A stretch of 64,000 nucleotides of DNA from Lysobacteraceae bacterium (GTDB lineage: Bacteria; Pseudomonadota; Gammaproteobacteria; Nitrococcales; AK92), in contig JAAYIK010000013.1 of assembly GCA_012523465.1 (NCBI GenBank), positions 186,001 to 250,000 of the forward strand. Direction: 5' to 3'. The translations under genes were made by a program, and so were the position numbers. A model generated the notes under the pieces. It saw nothing but the letters and a program-made list of their open reading frames with translations. It ran no database searches and was not told where the DNA came from. This document shows positions 1 through 8,327 of the stretch, piece by piece; the first letter of the stretch is position 1; each line of letters opens with the position of its first letter.

Positions 1-2
1 TC

Positions 3-500
3 CTGGGTCGGCGCTTCGACATCCGGGTGCCGGCGGAATTCGAGTCGCTGGCGGTGGTGTTCGTCTATGCCTCGTTATTCCTTGGCGAGCTGCGCGGCTA
101 CTACATCCGCTATTGGTGGTGGGACAGCCTGCTGCATACCTGCTCTGGCTTCTTGCTCGGCATCCTGGGCTTTCTGTTGGTCCACGTGCTCAACGAAAAG
201 CGCCGCATCGACAATCACATGAACCCGGGGTTCGTGGCGCTGTTCGCCTTCTCCTTCGCCTTGGCCGCAGGCACCTTGTGGGAGATCTTCGAGTTCGCCA
301 TGGACCAGCTGTTCGGACTCAACATGCAGAAAAGCGGCCTGATGGACACCATGACGGACCTCATCGTCGACGCCCTGGGCGCGCTGGTGGTGTCCGTTCT
401 CGGCTACGTCTATCTGCGCCGCGACAGGCGCGACTCCTTCCTCGAGCGCTGGATCATCGCCTTCATCGAAGCCAATCCACGGCTGTTTCGCGACGGCTGA
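3..500 (+). CDS. YjdF/DUF2238-like integral membrane protein, 5' end outside window
   Basis: The reading frame is open to the left window edge, so the N-terminus is missing; a GTG at 27 is inside the conserved region and is unlikely to be the start. The visible 166 residues hold about four membrane segments and the family-type pattern of an LGE motif, a WWWD-LLH stretch, TLWEIFEF and a DTMTDLIVDALGA segment near the end. These acidic and aromatic membrane motifs match the YjdF/DUF2238 family, whose function is unknown. The gene ends 6 bases before the convergent LysR gene. Identity of the family is a recall-based judgement; no role is inferred. Confidence 0.7.
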   Translation: MGRRFDIRVPAEFESLAVVFVYASLFLGELRGYYIRYWWWDSLLHTCSGFLLGILGFLLVHVLNEKRRIDNHMNPGFVALFAFSFALAAGTLWEIFEFAMDQLFGLNMQKSGLMDTMTDLIVDALGALVVSVLGYVYLRRDRRDSFLERWIIAFIEANPRLFRDG

Positions 501-506
501 GGCCGT

Positions 507-1442
507 TCAGGACGGCGCGTCGGCTGCCAGTCGCGCATAACGGGAACGAGCGCGATCGCAGATCTCGCGCAGCAGCCTGGCCAAGGTTTGGGTGGCGGGG
601 CCGGCGTTGTCGCGATCGGCAAACACCAAATACAGCTCCACCTTGCGCCTGGCGCCGGACTCCAGCGGCAACGGTCGCAGCAAGCCCTGTTCCAGCTCGG
701 TCCGGATGTGCTCCTTCGGGATCCAGGCGAAACCCAGCCCTTGCGTGACGAAGCGGATGGAGGTGGCCAAGTTGGATACCGTCCAGCGCTCCTCGGCGCC
801 GAGCCAGCCCGCGTCCTCCTGCCGCCGCAGGCCGGTGTCGCGCACCACGAGCTGGCGATGCATGCGCAAGTCATGCTCGGTCAGTTCGCGGCCCAGCTGA
901 TGCAGCGGATGCTTAGGGCTGGCCACCGCAACGAACTCGATGGGCAGCAGCGCCTCGCCAAGAAAGCCGGGCGGCGTCCTGGCCGTGATCACCAGATCGG
1001 CTTGTCGATTGAGCAGGATTTCCAGAGTACCGAACAGCACCGACTCGATCACCTGCACCCGCGAGCGGCCGCTGACCGGCGCGAACTCGGCCAGCGTCTC
1101 CAGCAGCAGATCAGGCGGGAAGATGGCCTCCACTGCCAGCCGCACCTCCGGCTCCCAGCCTTGCGCCAAGGTTGCGGCCAGCCGCTCCAGGCTGCGCGCC
1201 TCCTCCAGCAGCGCGCTGGCCCGCCGCAGCAGCAGGCGGCCGGCTTCGGTGAGCTCGGCCTTTCTCCCCTTCAGGGTCAACACCTCCACTGGCAACTGCT
1301 GCTGCATGCCCTTGAGAGCGTAACTGACAGCCGACTGACTCTTGTTGAGCGCCTCGGCAGCACGGGCGAAGCTGCCCTCTTCCACCACGGCTTGCAGCAC
1401 TGCCCATTGCTCAAGCGTGACCCGGGGAATTCGGCTGGTCAT
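507..1442 (-). CDS. LysR-family transcriptional regulator
   Basis: 311 residues, the usual LysR length. The start chosen is the ATG at 1442, giving MTSRIPRVTLEQW; the longer open frame has no LysR homology upstream. Residues about 8-65 form the winged helix-turn-helix (EEGSFARAAEALNKSQSAVSYALK), followed by a linker helix and a periplasmic-binding-like effector domain (about 90-300) with the typical GLGFAWIPKEHI segment near 265. It is divergent from the first pirin gene, with 109 bases between the two starts, so it probably controls that gene and itself; this is inference from arrangement. The effector is unknown. Confidence 0.9.
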   Translation of the reverse strand: MTSRIPRVTLEQWAVLQAVVEEGSFARAAEALNKSQSAVSYALKGMQQQLPVEVLTLKGRKAELTEAGRLLLRRASALLEEARSLERLAATLAQGWEPEVRLAVEAIFPPDLLLETLAEFAPVSGRSRVQVIESVLFGTLEILLNRQADLVITARTPPGFLGEALLPIEFVAVASPKHPLHQLGRELTEHDLRMHRQLVVRDTGLRRQEDAGWLGAEERWTVSNLATSIRFVTQGLGFAWIPKEHIRTELEQGLLRPLPLESGARRKVELYLVFADRDNAGPATQTLARLLREICDRARSRYARLAADAPS

Positions 1443-1551
1443 CTGCGGCCTTCGCCTCCATTCGTCGTGAGCGGCTATGCTGACCATGGCGACATCGTAC
1501 GCCAACAAGACCCTTGCAGACAGGCATCGCGCGCGAGCGCAGGAGGCAGGC

Positions 1552-2487
1552 ATGACCTGGGAACCACGGGATTGGTCGGCGTTCGGACCGGACGAAAACC
1601 TTGAGACACTGATCGTTCCCCGCAGCAGCGATCTCGGCGACGGCTTCCAGATGCAGCGCACCCTGCCCGCGGCGCGGCGGCGTATGGTGGGACCGTTCGT
1701 TTTTCTCGACCAGATGGGCCCGGGGCTGTTCCCCCGGGGCGGCGGGCTGGACGTCAGGCCCCATCCGCACATCGGACTGGCCACCGTCACCTATCTTTTT
1801 AGCGGCGAGCTTTTGCACCGCGACAGCCTGGGCGTGGTGCAACCCATCCGACCTGGTGAGCTGAACTGGATGACGGCCGGGCGTGGCATCGTCCACTCAG
1901 AGCGCACACCACCAGAGCTGCGCAACGCCGAGTCCGAGCTGTTCGGCGCGCAGGCCTGGGTCGCCTTGCCCCAGGAGCATGAGGAGATCGCGCCCAGTTT
2001 CAGCCACCACGGTGCGGCCGAGCTGCCCGTGCTCGAAGGTGAGGGCAAGCAGGTGCGCCTGATCGCCGGCGAGCTGTACGGCGCACGATCGCCCGTCGCT
2101 GTGCTGTCGCCGCTGTTCTACGCCGACGTCGCGCTGGCCACAGGCGCCAGCCTGGTGGTCCCGACCGATTACGAGGAGCGGGCGATCTATGTGGTCGAAG
2201 GAGCGGTCGAGACCGGCGCCAGCCGCATCGAGGCCGGACGGCTGGCGGTCTTCAAACCCAGGATCCCGGTCACGCTGCAGGCCGCCTGCGCCCCGGTCCG
2301 CCTGCTGCTGGGTGGCGAGCCGTTGGACGGCCCACGCTACATCTGGTGGAACTTCGTCTCCAGCTCGCGAGAGCGCATCGAGCAAGCCAAGGAGGACTGG
2401 CGTGGCGGGCGCTTCTCCATGATTCCCGGCGAGACCGATCACATCCCATTGCCAGGCGAACGCCCGCCACCGGTTATGTACCCCTGA
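1552..2487 (+). CDS. Pirin family protein (first of two)
   Basis: 311 residues counted from the ATG at 1552, which has an AGGAGG ribosome site five bases upstream; an earlier ATG at 1477 lacks one. Bicupin fold of the pirin family. The metal ligands are visible in the N-terminal cupin: HPHIG (H71, H73) and [11 protein letters not shown] (H115, E117). Bacterial pirins are non-haem iron proteins, some with quercetin dioxygenase activity and others acting through protein partners; substrate cannot be told here. Divergent from a LysR regulator and followed 229 bases on by a second pirin. It is longer than the second copy, with extra sequence ahead of the first cupin. Confidence 0.9.
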   Translation: MTWEPRDWSAFGPDENLETLIVPRSSDLGDGFQMQRTLPAARRRMVGPFVFLDQMGPGLFPRGGGLDVRPHPHIGLATVTYLFSGELLHRDSLGVVQPIRPGELNWMTAGRGIVHSERTPPELRNAESELFGAQAWVALPQEHEEIAPSFSHHGAAELPVLEGEGKQVRLIAGELYGARSPVAVLSPLFYADVALATGASLVVPTDYEERAIYVVEGAVETGASRIEAGRLAVFKPRIPVTLQAACAPVRLLLGGEPLDGPRYIWWNFVSSSRERIEQAKEDWRGGRFSMIPGETDHIPLPGERPPPVMYP

Positions 2488-2716
2488 CGACAAGACGTTG
2501 CGCAAAAAAATTGATCTATTCAAGCAAATATTGCGCGCATGACGTCGAAAAAGCAGGAGTAAGCTTGGAACATGAAAGCGGCGAACGATCAAACTCTTGC
2601 GCCTGCTTTCGCGACTGTCTCTGATCTTGCCCTCGACGAGGGAGGCTGCAGGCGAAGGCCGCTATCAGCGCCGACGCCCCGGACAGGCTGTCGGCAGCAG
2701 GCATGTGGAGGTTTGC

Positions 2717-3556
2717 ATGAACGAGCGTGAGATTCGACAAATCCTGGTCGGCCAGCGGGCATCCGACGGTGCCGGTGTCCGCTTGACCCGGGTGCTGCAC
2801 CCGCAACGGCCACTGGACCCCTTTCTGATGCTGGACGAGTTCAATTCCGACCAGGCTGACGATTACATCGCGGGTTTCCCGCCCCATCCCCACCGCGGCT
2901 TCGAGACGGTCACCTACATGATCGAAGGCAAGATGCTGCACGAAGACCACCTGGGCAACCGGGGGCTGCTGACCAGCGGCGCCGTGCAGTGGATGACCGC
3001 CGGCCGCGGCATCATTCACTCGGAGATGCCGCAGCAGGAAGAGGGCCGTATGCGCGGCTTCCAACTCTGGATCAACCTCCCGGCGGCGGAAAAAATGAAA
3101 CCGCCGGCCTATCAGGACATCGCGCCGGAGCAGATCCCGGTGGTCGCGCTCGACGGCGGGCGGGTCAAGGTCATCGCTGGCCGCTTCCCGCATCAGGACC
3201 GGGTCGTCACGGGCCCCGTGCGCGGCGTCACCACCGATCCACTGTATCTCGACGTGCAGCTGGCGGCAGGCAAGCGGCTCGACGTACCCACCCCCGCCGA
3301 TTACACCGCCCTGGTCTACGTCTTCGAAGGCGAGCTGATGGTCGCCGACCAGGCCGTCAGGCAAGGGCAGCTGGCGCGGCTCGGACCGGGCGCCTTTATC
3401 TGCCTGCAGGGCTCGGATGGTGCCGGCCGGGCGCTGGTGCTGGCGGCCCGCCCCATCGGCGAGCCGATCGCTCAGTACGGGCCTTTCGTGATGAACACCA
3501 TGGCCGAGGTCGAGCAGGCGATACGCGACTATCAGAACGGCCGCTACACCGAATGA
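2717..3556 (+). CDS. Pirin family protein (second of two)
   Basis: 279 residues from the ATG at 2717, preceded by GGAG. The open frame reaches 2597 but the added residues are not pirin-like. The four iron ligands fall at H57, H59, H101 and E103 within HPHRGFETVTY and MTAGRGIIHSE, almost the same numbering as in human pirin (known from the family). The C-terminal cupin (about 150-260) ends in a typical GPFVMNT segment. The two pirins differ widely in sequence, so they are old paralogs or separately acquired rather than a recent duplication. Whether both are transcribed together is not clear from the 229-base spacer, which is AT-rich near 2500-2530. Confidence 0.92.
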   Translation: MNEREIRQILVGQRASDGAGVRLTRVLHPQRPLDPFLMLDEFNSDQADDYIAGFPPHPHRGFETVTYMIEGKMLHEDHLGNRGLLTSGAVQWMTAGRGIIHSEMPQQEEGRMRGFQLWINLPAAEKMKPPAYQDIAPEQIPVVALDGGRVKVIAGRFPHQDRVVTGPVRGVTTDPLYLDVQLAAGKRLDVPTPADYTALVYVFEGELMVADQAVRQGQLARLGPGAFICLQGSDGAGRALVLAARPIGEPIAQYGPFVMNTMAEVEQAIRDYQNGRYTE

Positions 3557-3563
3557 ACCCCCT

Positions 3564-4592
3564 TCACCCGCTGGCCCGGTCGCGCTCAGCGTAGCGCTGG
3601 GCCAGCATGGCTCCCACCATGATCTGCACCTGGTTGTAGATAATGATGGGTAGCACGATCAGGCCGAACCCGGGGTGCGCGGCGAACATCACCTTGGCCA
3701 TGGGCAGCCCGGAAGCGAGGCTTTTCTTGGAGCCGCAGAAAACCGCAGCGATCTCGTCGGCGCGGGAAAATCTAAGCCGCCGCGCCAGCCACCAGGTCAG
3801 CCCCAGCACACCCATCAGCAGCACCAGGCACAGCACCACTGCCAGCACCAACACCAGCGTCGGCACGTTCTGCCAAAGCCCGTCGGTCACCGACTGAGCG
3901 AAGGCGACGTAAATGATCAGCAGCAGCACCACCTGATCGATCCGGTCGCCCAGCACTGGATTGCGCTCCAGCGGCCCAGCTAGCCAGGGACGGCTGAGCT
4001 GTCCGGCCGCGAACGGCAGCAGCATGATCAGGAAGATATCCCGCAACGATTCGATCAGGCTGAACCCGCCCTCCCCTGCGCTGCCTATCATCAGGCTGAG
4101 CAGAACGGGCGTGAGCATCATGCCGAACACGTTAGAACCGGCGGCGCTGCAGACGGCGGCCGGCACATTGCCACGGGCGATGGAGGTATAGGCGATGGAG
4201 GACGAGACCGCTGACGGCAGGGCGGCCAGGTAAAGAAAGCCCAGCACCAGATCCGGCGGCAGCCAGAGCCGGCCGATAGGAGCCAGCGGCACCACCAGCA
4301 GCGGGAACACCACGAAGGTGATGGAGAAGATGAATAAGTGCAGCCGCCACTGGGTCAGCCCACCGATCACGGCTTCCCGTGGTAGGGCGGCACCGTGCAC
4401 ATAGAACAACAGGGCGACGCCGGCGGTGGTCAAGCGTCCGAACCACACCGCCGCCTCGCCTTCCACTGGCCAGAGGAAGGCCACTACCACGGCCAGCAAG
4501 ATCAGGCAGGTAAACGGCGACAGGCGCAGCCGCTGCATCAGCTTGCGCCCCGCCTCCAGCAGGGTTTTCATCCAGGCAAATCCGCTAAGCAT
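3564..4592 (-). CDS. Bile acid:sodium symporter (BASS/SBF-like) family transporter
   Basis: About 342 residues with nine or ten hydrophobic segments and the SBF-like (PF13593-type) features: YLAALPSAVSSSIAYTSIARGN in the middle and CGSKKSLASGLPMA near residue 285, a signature of the cation-binding crossover region. The substrate is unknown; relatives carry organic anions with sodium. The start at 4592 overlaps the stop of the GntR gene as ATGA, which suggests translational coupling; an ATG at 4571 is an alternative that shortens it by seven residues. Likely regulated by the upstream GntR protein in the same operon (inference). Confidence 0.85.
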   Translation of the reverse strand: MLSGFAWMKTLLEAGRKLMQRLRLSPFTCLILLAVVVAFLWPVEGEAAVWFGRLTTAGVALLFYVHGAALPREAVIGGLTQWRLHLFIFSITFVVFPLLVVPLAPIGRLWLPPDLVLGFLYLAALPSAVSSSIAYTSIARGNVPAAVCSAAGSNVFGMMLTPVLLSLMIGSAGEGGFSLIESLRDIFLIMLLPFAAGQLSRPWLAGPLERNPVLGDRIDQVVLLLIIYVAFAQSVTDGLWQNVPTLVLVLAVVLCLVLLMGVLGLTWWLARRLRFSRADEIAAVFCGSKKSLASGLPMAKVMFAAHPGFGLIVLPIIIYNQVQIMVGAMLAQRYAERDRASG

Positions 4593-5266
4593 CACGAAAT
4601 GGTTGCTATGGCAGGCGTCAGCAGGCGATGGGCCGCCGCAGCGGCAGTCTCCGGGTCGCCTTTCAGAATGGCTTGGTAGATCGCTTCGTGTGCCTCCTGG
4701 GTCGGCTCCGGCAGGCAAGGCTCGTCCTCGGTCCGGGCGATAGTGATCTCGATGCTGTCGAGGAAATAACGGTAAAGCGCGATCAGCGCGGCATTGTGAC
4801 TGGCCTGCACGATGCTGAGATGGAACCGGGCATCGCGCTCGACGAAGGCCGCCAGCGAAGCCTCGTCGCTCCAACTGCCGCGGGCATCCAGTGCTCGCCG
4901 CATGGCGGCCAAGTCGCTTTCCGTCCGCCGCAACGCGGCTAGCCTGGCCGCTTCTACCTCCAGCGCGCGGCGCACCTCCAGCAGATCGCGCAGCGTGGCG
5001 GCGTCGATGCGCCGCAAGGCCGCGCTGGGATCGCGCTGCGAGCGCACATAGGTGCCATCGCCCTGACGGACTTCGAGCATGCCGATATGGGCCAGTGCCC
5101 GCACCGCCTCGCGCACAGTGTTGCGACCGACTCCGAGCTGGGCGGCCAGCTGATTCTCCGACGGAATGCGCTCGCCCCGCGGCCAGGCGCCGCTTTCAAT
5201 CTGCGCGCGCAGCTGCTGTATCACCGCCTCCACCCGGGAGGTGTGCGGCACGTGTGACAAGGTCAT
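4592..5266 (-). CDS. GntR/FadR-subfamily (FCD) transcriptional regulator
   Basis: 224 residues from the ATG at 5266, which follows a strong purine-rich ribosome site. Residues about 8-75 are the winged helix (GERIPSENQLAAQLGVGRN, then EAVRALAHIGMLEVRQGDGTYV). The rest is an FCD all-helical ligand domain with the usual metal-site candidates: FVERDARFHLSIVQASHN around 135-150 and EAHEAIYQAIL near 200. It sits directly upstream of the BASS transporter with a four-base overlap. A 12-base-arm palindrome covers its own probable -10 box, pointing to autorepression. The effector is probably the transported solute, which is inference. Confidence 0.9.
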   Translation of the reverse strand: MTLSHVPHTSRVEAVIQQLRAQIESGAWPRGERIPSENQLAAQLGVGRNTVREAVRALAHIGMLEVRQGDGTYVRSQRDPSAALRRIDAATLRDLLEVRRALEVEAARLAALRRTESDLAAMRRALDARGSWSDEASLAAFVERDARFHLSIVQASHNAALIALYRYFLDSIEITIARTEDEPCLPEPTQEAHEAIYQAILKGDPETAAAAAHRLLTPAIATIS

Positions 5267-5280
5267 GATCCACCCCCCGC

Positions 5281-5323
5281 CGACAAACATCCAATCATAG
5301 GATGTTTGTCGAGCGCAGCTCAA
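5281..5323 (-). promoter_or_regulatory. Promoter with palindromic operator for the GntR-transporter operon
   Basis: Perfect inverted repeat CGACAAACATCC (5281-5292) / GGATGTTTGTCG (5300-5311) with a 7-base centre. Read on the - strand the centre contains TATGAT (5299-5294), 18 bases after TTGAGC (5323-5318), giving a plausible sigma-70 promoter with the palindrome lying over its -10 box. The GntR start codon follows at 5266. A GntR dimer bound here would block transcription. A rho-independent terminator for yfbR is less likely because no T-run follows either arm. Confidence 0.6.
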
Positions 5324-5337
5324 CTTGCCGCCTCGTC

Positions 5338-5958
5338 TCAGGCGCCGGGCTCAGGCCAATGCGGAGGGCTTTTCTTGGTCAGCAGCTGGTCCAGGGTCAG
5401 TCCGTAGCTGGGCAGGAAGGTCTTGATGAAATGCTCGACCTCTGGCATGTCCAGCGTCGCCAGCCTGGCCCGGATATCCTCGGCGGCGTCGGTGAACTCC
5501 ACATTGCCGGCTCTCAGCTCGGCCTCGCACTTGATGTATGCCGCCAGCACGTCGGCCGCCTTGATGAAAGCGCGGTGCAGCTCGGGAATGTCATCCTCCA
5601 ACAGCAGCCGACGGTAGTCCTCGCGCAGATCGTCCGGCAGCAGTGCCAGCAGATTGCGTTCCGCGGTGCGCTCCAGCGCCTTGTAGGCCTGGGTGATTTC
5701 GGGGTTGTGGTACTTGACGGGGCTGGGGAGATCCCCGGTGATGACTTCGGTGGCGTCGTGGAACAGCGCCGCTGCGGCCACCGCATTGGCATCAACCTGC
5801 CCGCCGCATCGGCGGTTGTGGATCAGGGCCAGCGCATGGGCAATGGTGGCTACCTCCCAGGAGTGCTCCATCACATTCTCATCGATGGCGTTGCGCTTCA
5901 ATCCCCAGCGGCGGATCCAGCGCAGCTTGCTGAGATAGGCAAAAAAGTGACTGACCAT
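5338..5958 (-). CDS. yfbR: YfbR-like 5'-deoxynucleotidase, HD domain
   Basis: 206 residues, close to the 199 of E. coli YfbR, which removes phosphate from dNMPs in a metal-dependent reaction. The start MVSHFFAYLSKL at 5958 aligns with the E. coli N-terminus and has AAGGG eight bases before it. HD-domain ligands are visible: NVMEHSWEVA (H about 33), LFHDATEVITGDLPSP (H and D about 68-69) and KAADVLAAY (D about 137). The gene ends 71 bases before the GntR gene on the same strand but the palindromic promoter lies between them, so they may be separate units. Confidence 0.9.
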   Translation of the reverse strand: MVSHFFAYLSKLRWIRRWGLKRNAIDENVMEHSWEVATIAHALALIHNRRCGGQVDANAVAAAALFHDATEVITGDLPSPVKYHNPEITQAYKALERTAERNLLALLPDDLREDYRRLLLEDDIPELHRAFIKAADVLAAYIKCEAELRAGNVEFTDAAEDIRARLATLDMPEVEHFIKTFLPSYGLTLDQLLTKKSPPHWPEPGA

Positions 5959-6044
5959 ATGTAAACCCTTGCGTGGTTCTTCCGGGCGGGAGTTCATCAT
6001 ACGAAGTCGGATTGACGCAAAACCGCAACCTTGCCCGAAGCGCT

Positions 6045-6071
6045 GTCGCAAAAAAGCGACAAGAAAGTCGC
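6045..6071. repeat. Three alternating 5-base repeats forming two exclusive hairpins
   Basis: GTCGC (6045-6049), AAAAAA, GCGAC (6056-6060), AAGAAA, GTCGC (6067-6071). The middle copy can pair with either flank, so two mutually exclusive short hairpins are possible. It lies in the divergent gap between yfbR and the small ORF at 6151. It could be a chance pattern or a leader switch; stems of five pairs are weak. Confidence 0.35.
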
Positions 6072-6150
6072 TGCGGCCAGGGAACGGCCGACCGACTCGG
6101 CTGTCGGTAGAGACATGGAGCCTTTCAATCCGTCGACAGAGGTGAACGAC

Positions 6151-6300
6151 ATGCGAGCTCAGAATACCCCACGGCAACGACGCCCCAAGACCGCGCCCAA
6201 GCAGGTCGCTCCGGCCAACACCAAGCATCTGCAGCGAGACAAGAAAGAGGCCGCTGACCAGGCCGGCATCCATCACGTCGCCGTCCTCGGCTACAACTGA
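6151..6300 (+). CDS. Small basic protein of unknown function (49 aa)
   Basis: The ATG at 6151 follows GAGGTGA at good spacing, which is the main support for translation. The 49 residues are rich in Lys, Arg, Gln and Ala (RAQNTPRQRRPKTAPKQ) and end in a short hydrophobic tail HHVAVLGYN. No family is recognised. A perfect 9-pair hairpin follows 22 bases after the stop. An upstream in-frame start at 6031 would add 40 residues but lacks a ribosome site. It could be an RNA-binding small protein or a spurious ORF. Confidence 0.4.
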   Translation: MRAQNTPRQRRPKTAPKQVAPANTKHLQRDKKEAADQAGIHHVAVLGYN

Positions 6301-6322
6301 CAGAGCCGACCGAACCTTCCCT

Positions 6323-6347
6323 GCTCCGCCGCCCGTTCCGGCGGAGC
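6323..6347 (+). terminator. 9-pair GC hairpin after the small ORF
   Basis: GCTCCGCCG / CGGCGGAGC with a 7-base loop. It is a perfect stem placed just after the small ORF and 73 bases before yqaA. No T-run follows, so intrinsic termination would be inefficient; it could instead protect a short transcript. Confidence 0.4.
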
Positions 6348-6419
6348 GTCTCCCTCCTGCCAGCCAAAGCGACGTAACATGGTCAATCCTGCCAACCGTC
6401 CTTTGCCTGCAGGTGTTGC

Positions 6420-6848
6420 GTGGAGCTCATCCCCTACGCCAGCCTTTTCCTGACCGCGCTGCTGGCCGCCACCATACTGCCCTTTTATTCAGAAGTCCTG
6501 TTCCTGGGCCTGCTTGCCGCCGGTCATGACCCGGCCTGGACCTGGCTGGCCGCGACCCTGGGCAACACGCTCGGGGCGGCGATCAACTGGGCGCTCGGCC
6601 GCCATCTGCTCCACTTCCAGGACAGGCGCTGGTTTCCCTTCAAGGGCGAAGGCCTGGCCACGGCGCAGCGCTGGTTCCAGCGCTTCGGCGTCTGGTCGCT
6701 GCTGTTTTCCTGGCTGCCGCTGGGCGGCGATGCGCTGACCTTCATCGCCGGCATCATGCGGGTGCAATTCGCCCTATTCTTCGCTCTTACCGCGCTCGGC
6801 AAGGGCGCGCGCTACGCCGTGCTGCTGGCAGCCGCGAGCCAGCTATGA
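6420..6848 (+). CDS. yqaA: YqaA family (DedA/VTT-type) membrane protein
   Basis: 142 residues with a GTG start at 6420; the only nearby ATG (6379) is out of frame. The sequence follows E. coli YqaA closely in pattern: SEVLFLGLLAAG near the N-terminus, ATLGNTLGAAINWALGR, a FGVWSLLFSWLPLGGDALTFIAG segment and GKGARYAVL at the end. Four membrane segments. The related DedA proteins take part in lipid carrier recycling and membrane homeostasis; YqaA itself has no settled function. Convergent with the DUF4139 gene, 11 bases apart. Confidence 0.85.
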   Translation: MELIPYASLFLTALLAATILPFYSEVLFLGLLAAGHDPAWTWLAATLGNTLGAAINWALGRHLLHFQDRRWFPFKGEGLATAQRWFQRFGVWSLLFSWLPLGGDALTFIAGIMRVQFALFFALTALGKGARYAVLLAAASQL

Positions 6849-6859
6849 GCGCGCCGCGC

Positions 6860-8254
6860 TCAGTGTTGCACCCGCACCCTGTAGCCAAAGGTCTGTTCGC
6901 TCTCGGGCGGGAGCTCAATGCGCCACTCCACCAGCTGAGCGGCAACCTTCTCGTAAGCATGGTCGCTGCTTTGGATCTCCCAATCCCCGGACATCCGCTC
7001 GGCGATGACCACGGTTACCGGCTGGCTCTTGCCGTTGCGCAGCTGGAAGCGCTGCTCTAGCTCCACCACCTGAGGCGCCAGGCGGCGGTAATCGACAGTG
7101 GTCTTGGCTGCCCGCACATCGAAGGCCGTACCCAGGCGCAACTTGATGGGCTGATCCTTGGCGGTATGATCCAGCCGATCCTCACCCAGGAACTGCGGTC
7201 TCCCCTGCAAATCATGGCCATAGATGCGCACCACGCCCGCCGGCAACGGCTGGCCCAGCCCCGGCTCGCTGTTGCGCAGATACAACAGCATGATGACCGG
7301 GATGGCTTCCTCTTGGGCACTGTTACGCAGAGCATTGCCCTCGATGCGGTACTCGCGCTCGACGGGCACGCTGCGCGGGACGAGCAGCGGCAGCTGGCGG
7401 CGTTGCTGCGGCAACAGGTCCAGTGGCTCCGGCAGCTCGTACAAGTGGTAGTCGTCGAGCGGCTGACTGGCCATGTCCGCCGGGGCGGCTTCCGCCGTGC
7501 GCGCCATGGCGACGAACGGCTGGACGTCGTTGCTACGGTTGGGCTCGCCCGCCAGCAACTGGACGCGGGCATTGAGGAAGCTGGCTTGAGTGTTGTTTTC
7601 CACCGTTACCCAGCCGCTCAGGGAAAGCGAGGATTCGTTCTCCAGCAGGCCAACGTAATCCGCCTGCCAGCGCAGGCCGCGGCTGAGATAAGCCAGCTGC
7701 AGCGATTGCGGCCCGCGTACCTGATTGTCGAGTTCGAGGATGAGCTTGTCCTGTCCCTGCAGGGACGCGGGCAAATCCGTCAGTGCCAGCCGCCACGGCG
7801 CGCCGGGACCGCCGAACTCCACCCGGTCCTGGAAACGGACGATGGGAACGTCGCCCTGCGCGCCGATCAGCACGCCGGTCTCCTCCACCGGTGCGCCCGA
7901 TGCCGAGCTCTGATGCAGGACGCGCACCTCTCGACCGATGCTTTGCCGCAGCAGGCTCTCGGGCGTCAGTGTCGCGCGGCCGTACTCGATGCCGCTTAGC
8001 ACCACCCCTTGGCTGCCGACGAACAGGCTTTCGCTGACGATTTGGTCGCTGACGTCGAGCACGTGGAGACGCTGCCGCCCCAGCGGCAGATCGATCGTGC
8101 GCTCGTCCCGCACCAACGCGAAGCCTTGCTGGTAAATCGTCAAGGACAGGTCGGCCTGATCGTTGCGGTCGGCTGTCGCTTCCGCCGCAGCCGTCGCGGC
8201 CGTCAACGCGGCGGCTAAGCCAAGTAGCGATTTCCCAAGAAAGCTTTGGCGCAT
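6860..8254 (-). CDS. DUF4139 domain-containing exported protein
   Basis: 464 residues from the ATG at 8254, with AGGAGTG just upstream. The N-terminus MRQSFLGKSLLGLAAALTAATAAAEA is a signal peptide. The following beta-rich body, with DLSLTIYQQGFALVRDERTIDLP at the mature N-terminus, a LSRGLRWQADYVGLL stretch near 205 and a C-terminal VEWRIELPPESEQTFGYRVRV, is typical of DUF4139 proteins, which are predicted periplasmic proteins without a known activity. No membrane segment other than the signal. It is 73 bases downstream of the flippase-like gene on the same strand, so the two may be cotranscribed. Confidence 0.8.
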   Translation of the reverse strand: MRQSFLGKSLLGLAAALTAATAAAEATADRNDQADLSLTIYQQGFALVRDERTIDLPLGRQRLHVLDVSDQIVSESLFVGSQGVVLSGIEYGRATLTPESLLRQSIGREVRVLHQSSASGAPVEETGVLIGAQGDVPIVRFQDRVEFGGPGAPWRLALTDLPASLQGQDKLILELDNQVRGPQSLQLAYLSRGLRWQADYVGLLENESSLSLSGWVTVENNTQASFLNARVQLLAGEPNRSNDVQPFVAMARTAEAAPADMASQPLDDYHLYELPEPLDLLPQQRRQLPLLVPRSVPVEREYRIEGNALRNSAQEEAIPVIMLLYLRNSEPGLGQPLPAGVVRIYGHDLQGRPQFLGEDRLDHTAKDQPIKLRLGTAFDVRAAKTTVDYRRLAPQVVELEQRFQLRNGKSQPVTVVIAERMSGDWEIQSSDHAYEKVAAQLVEWRIELPPESEQTFGYRVRVQH

Positions 8255-8327
8255 CCCTTTCACTCCTGAACTTGGAGCCGATACCAAGCCACAGCCGCCG
8301 CCGCAGCGTCAAGAGCAGCGCAGCCGC

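Noticed and set aside
2597-2716. Upstream extension of the second pirin and a 52-codon ORF beginning at 2571
   Set aside because: Neither has a well-spaced ribosome site or a recognisable sequence; the pirin homology starts at 2717.
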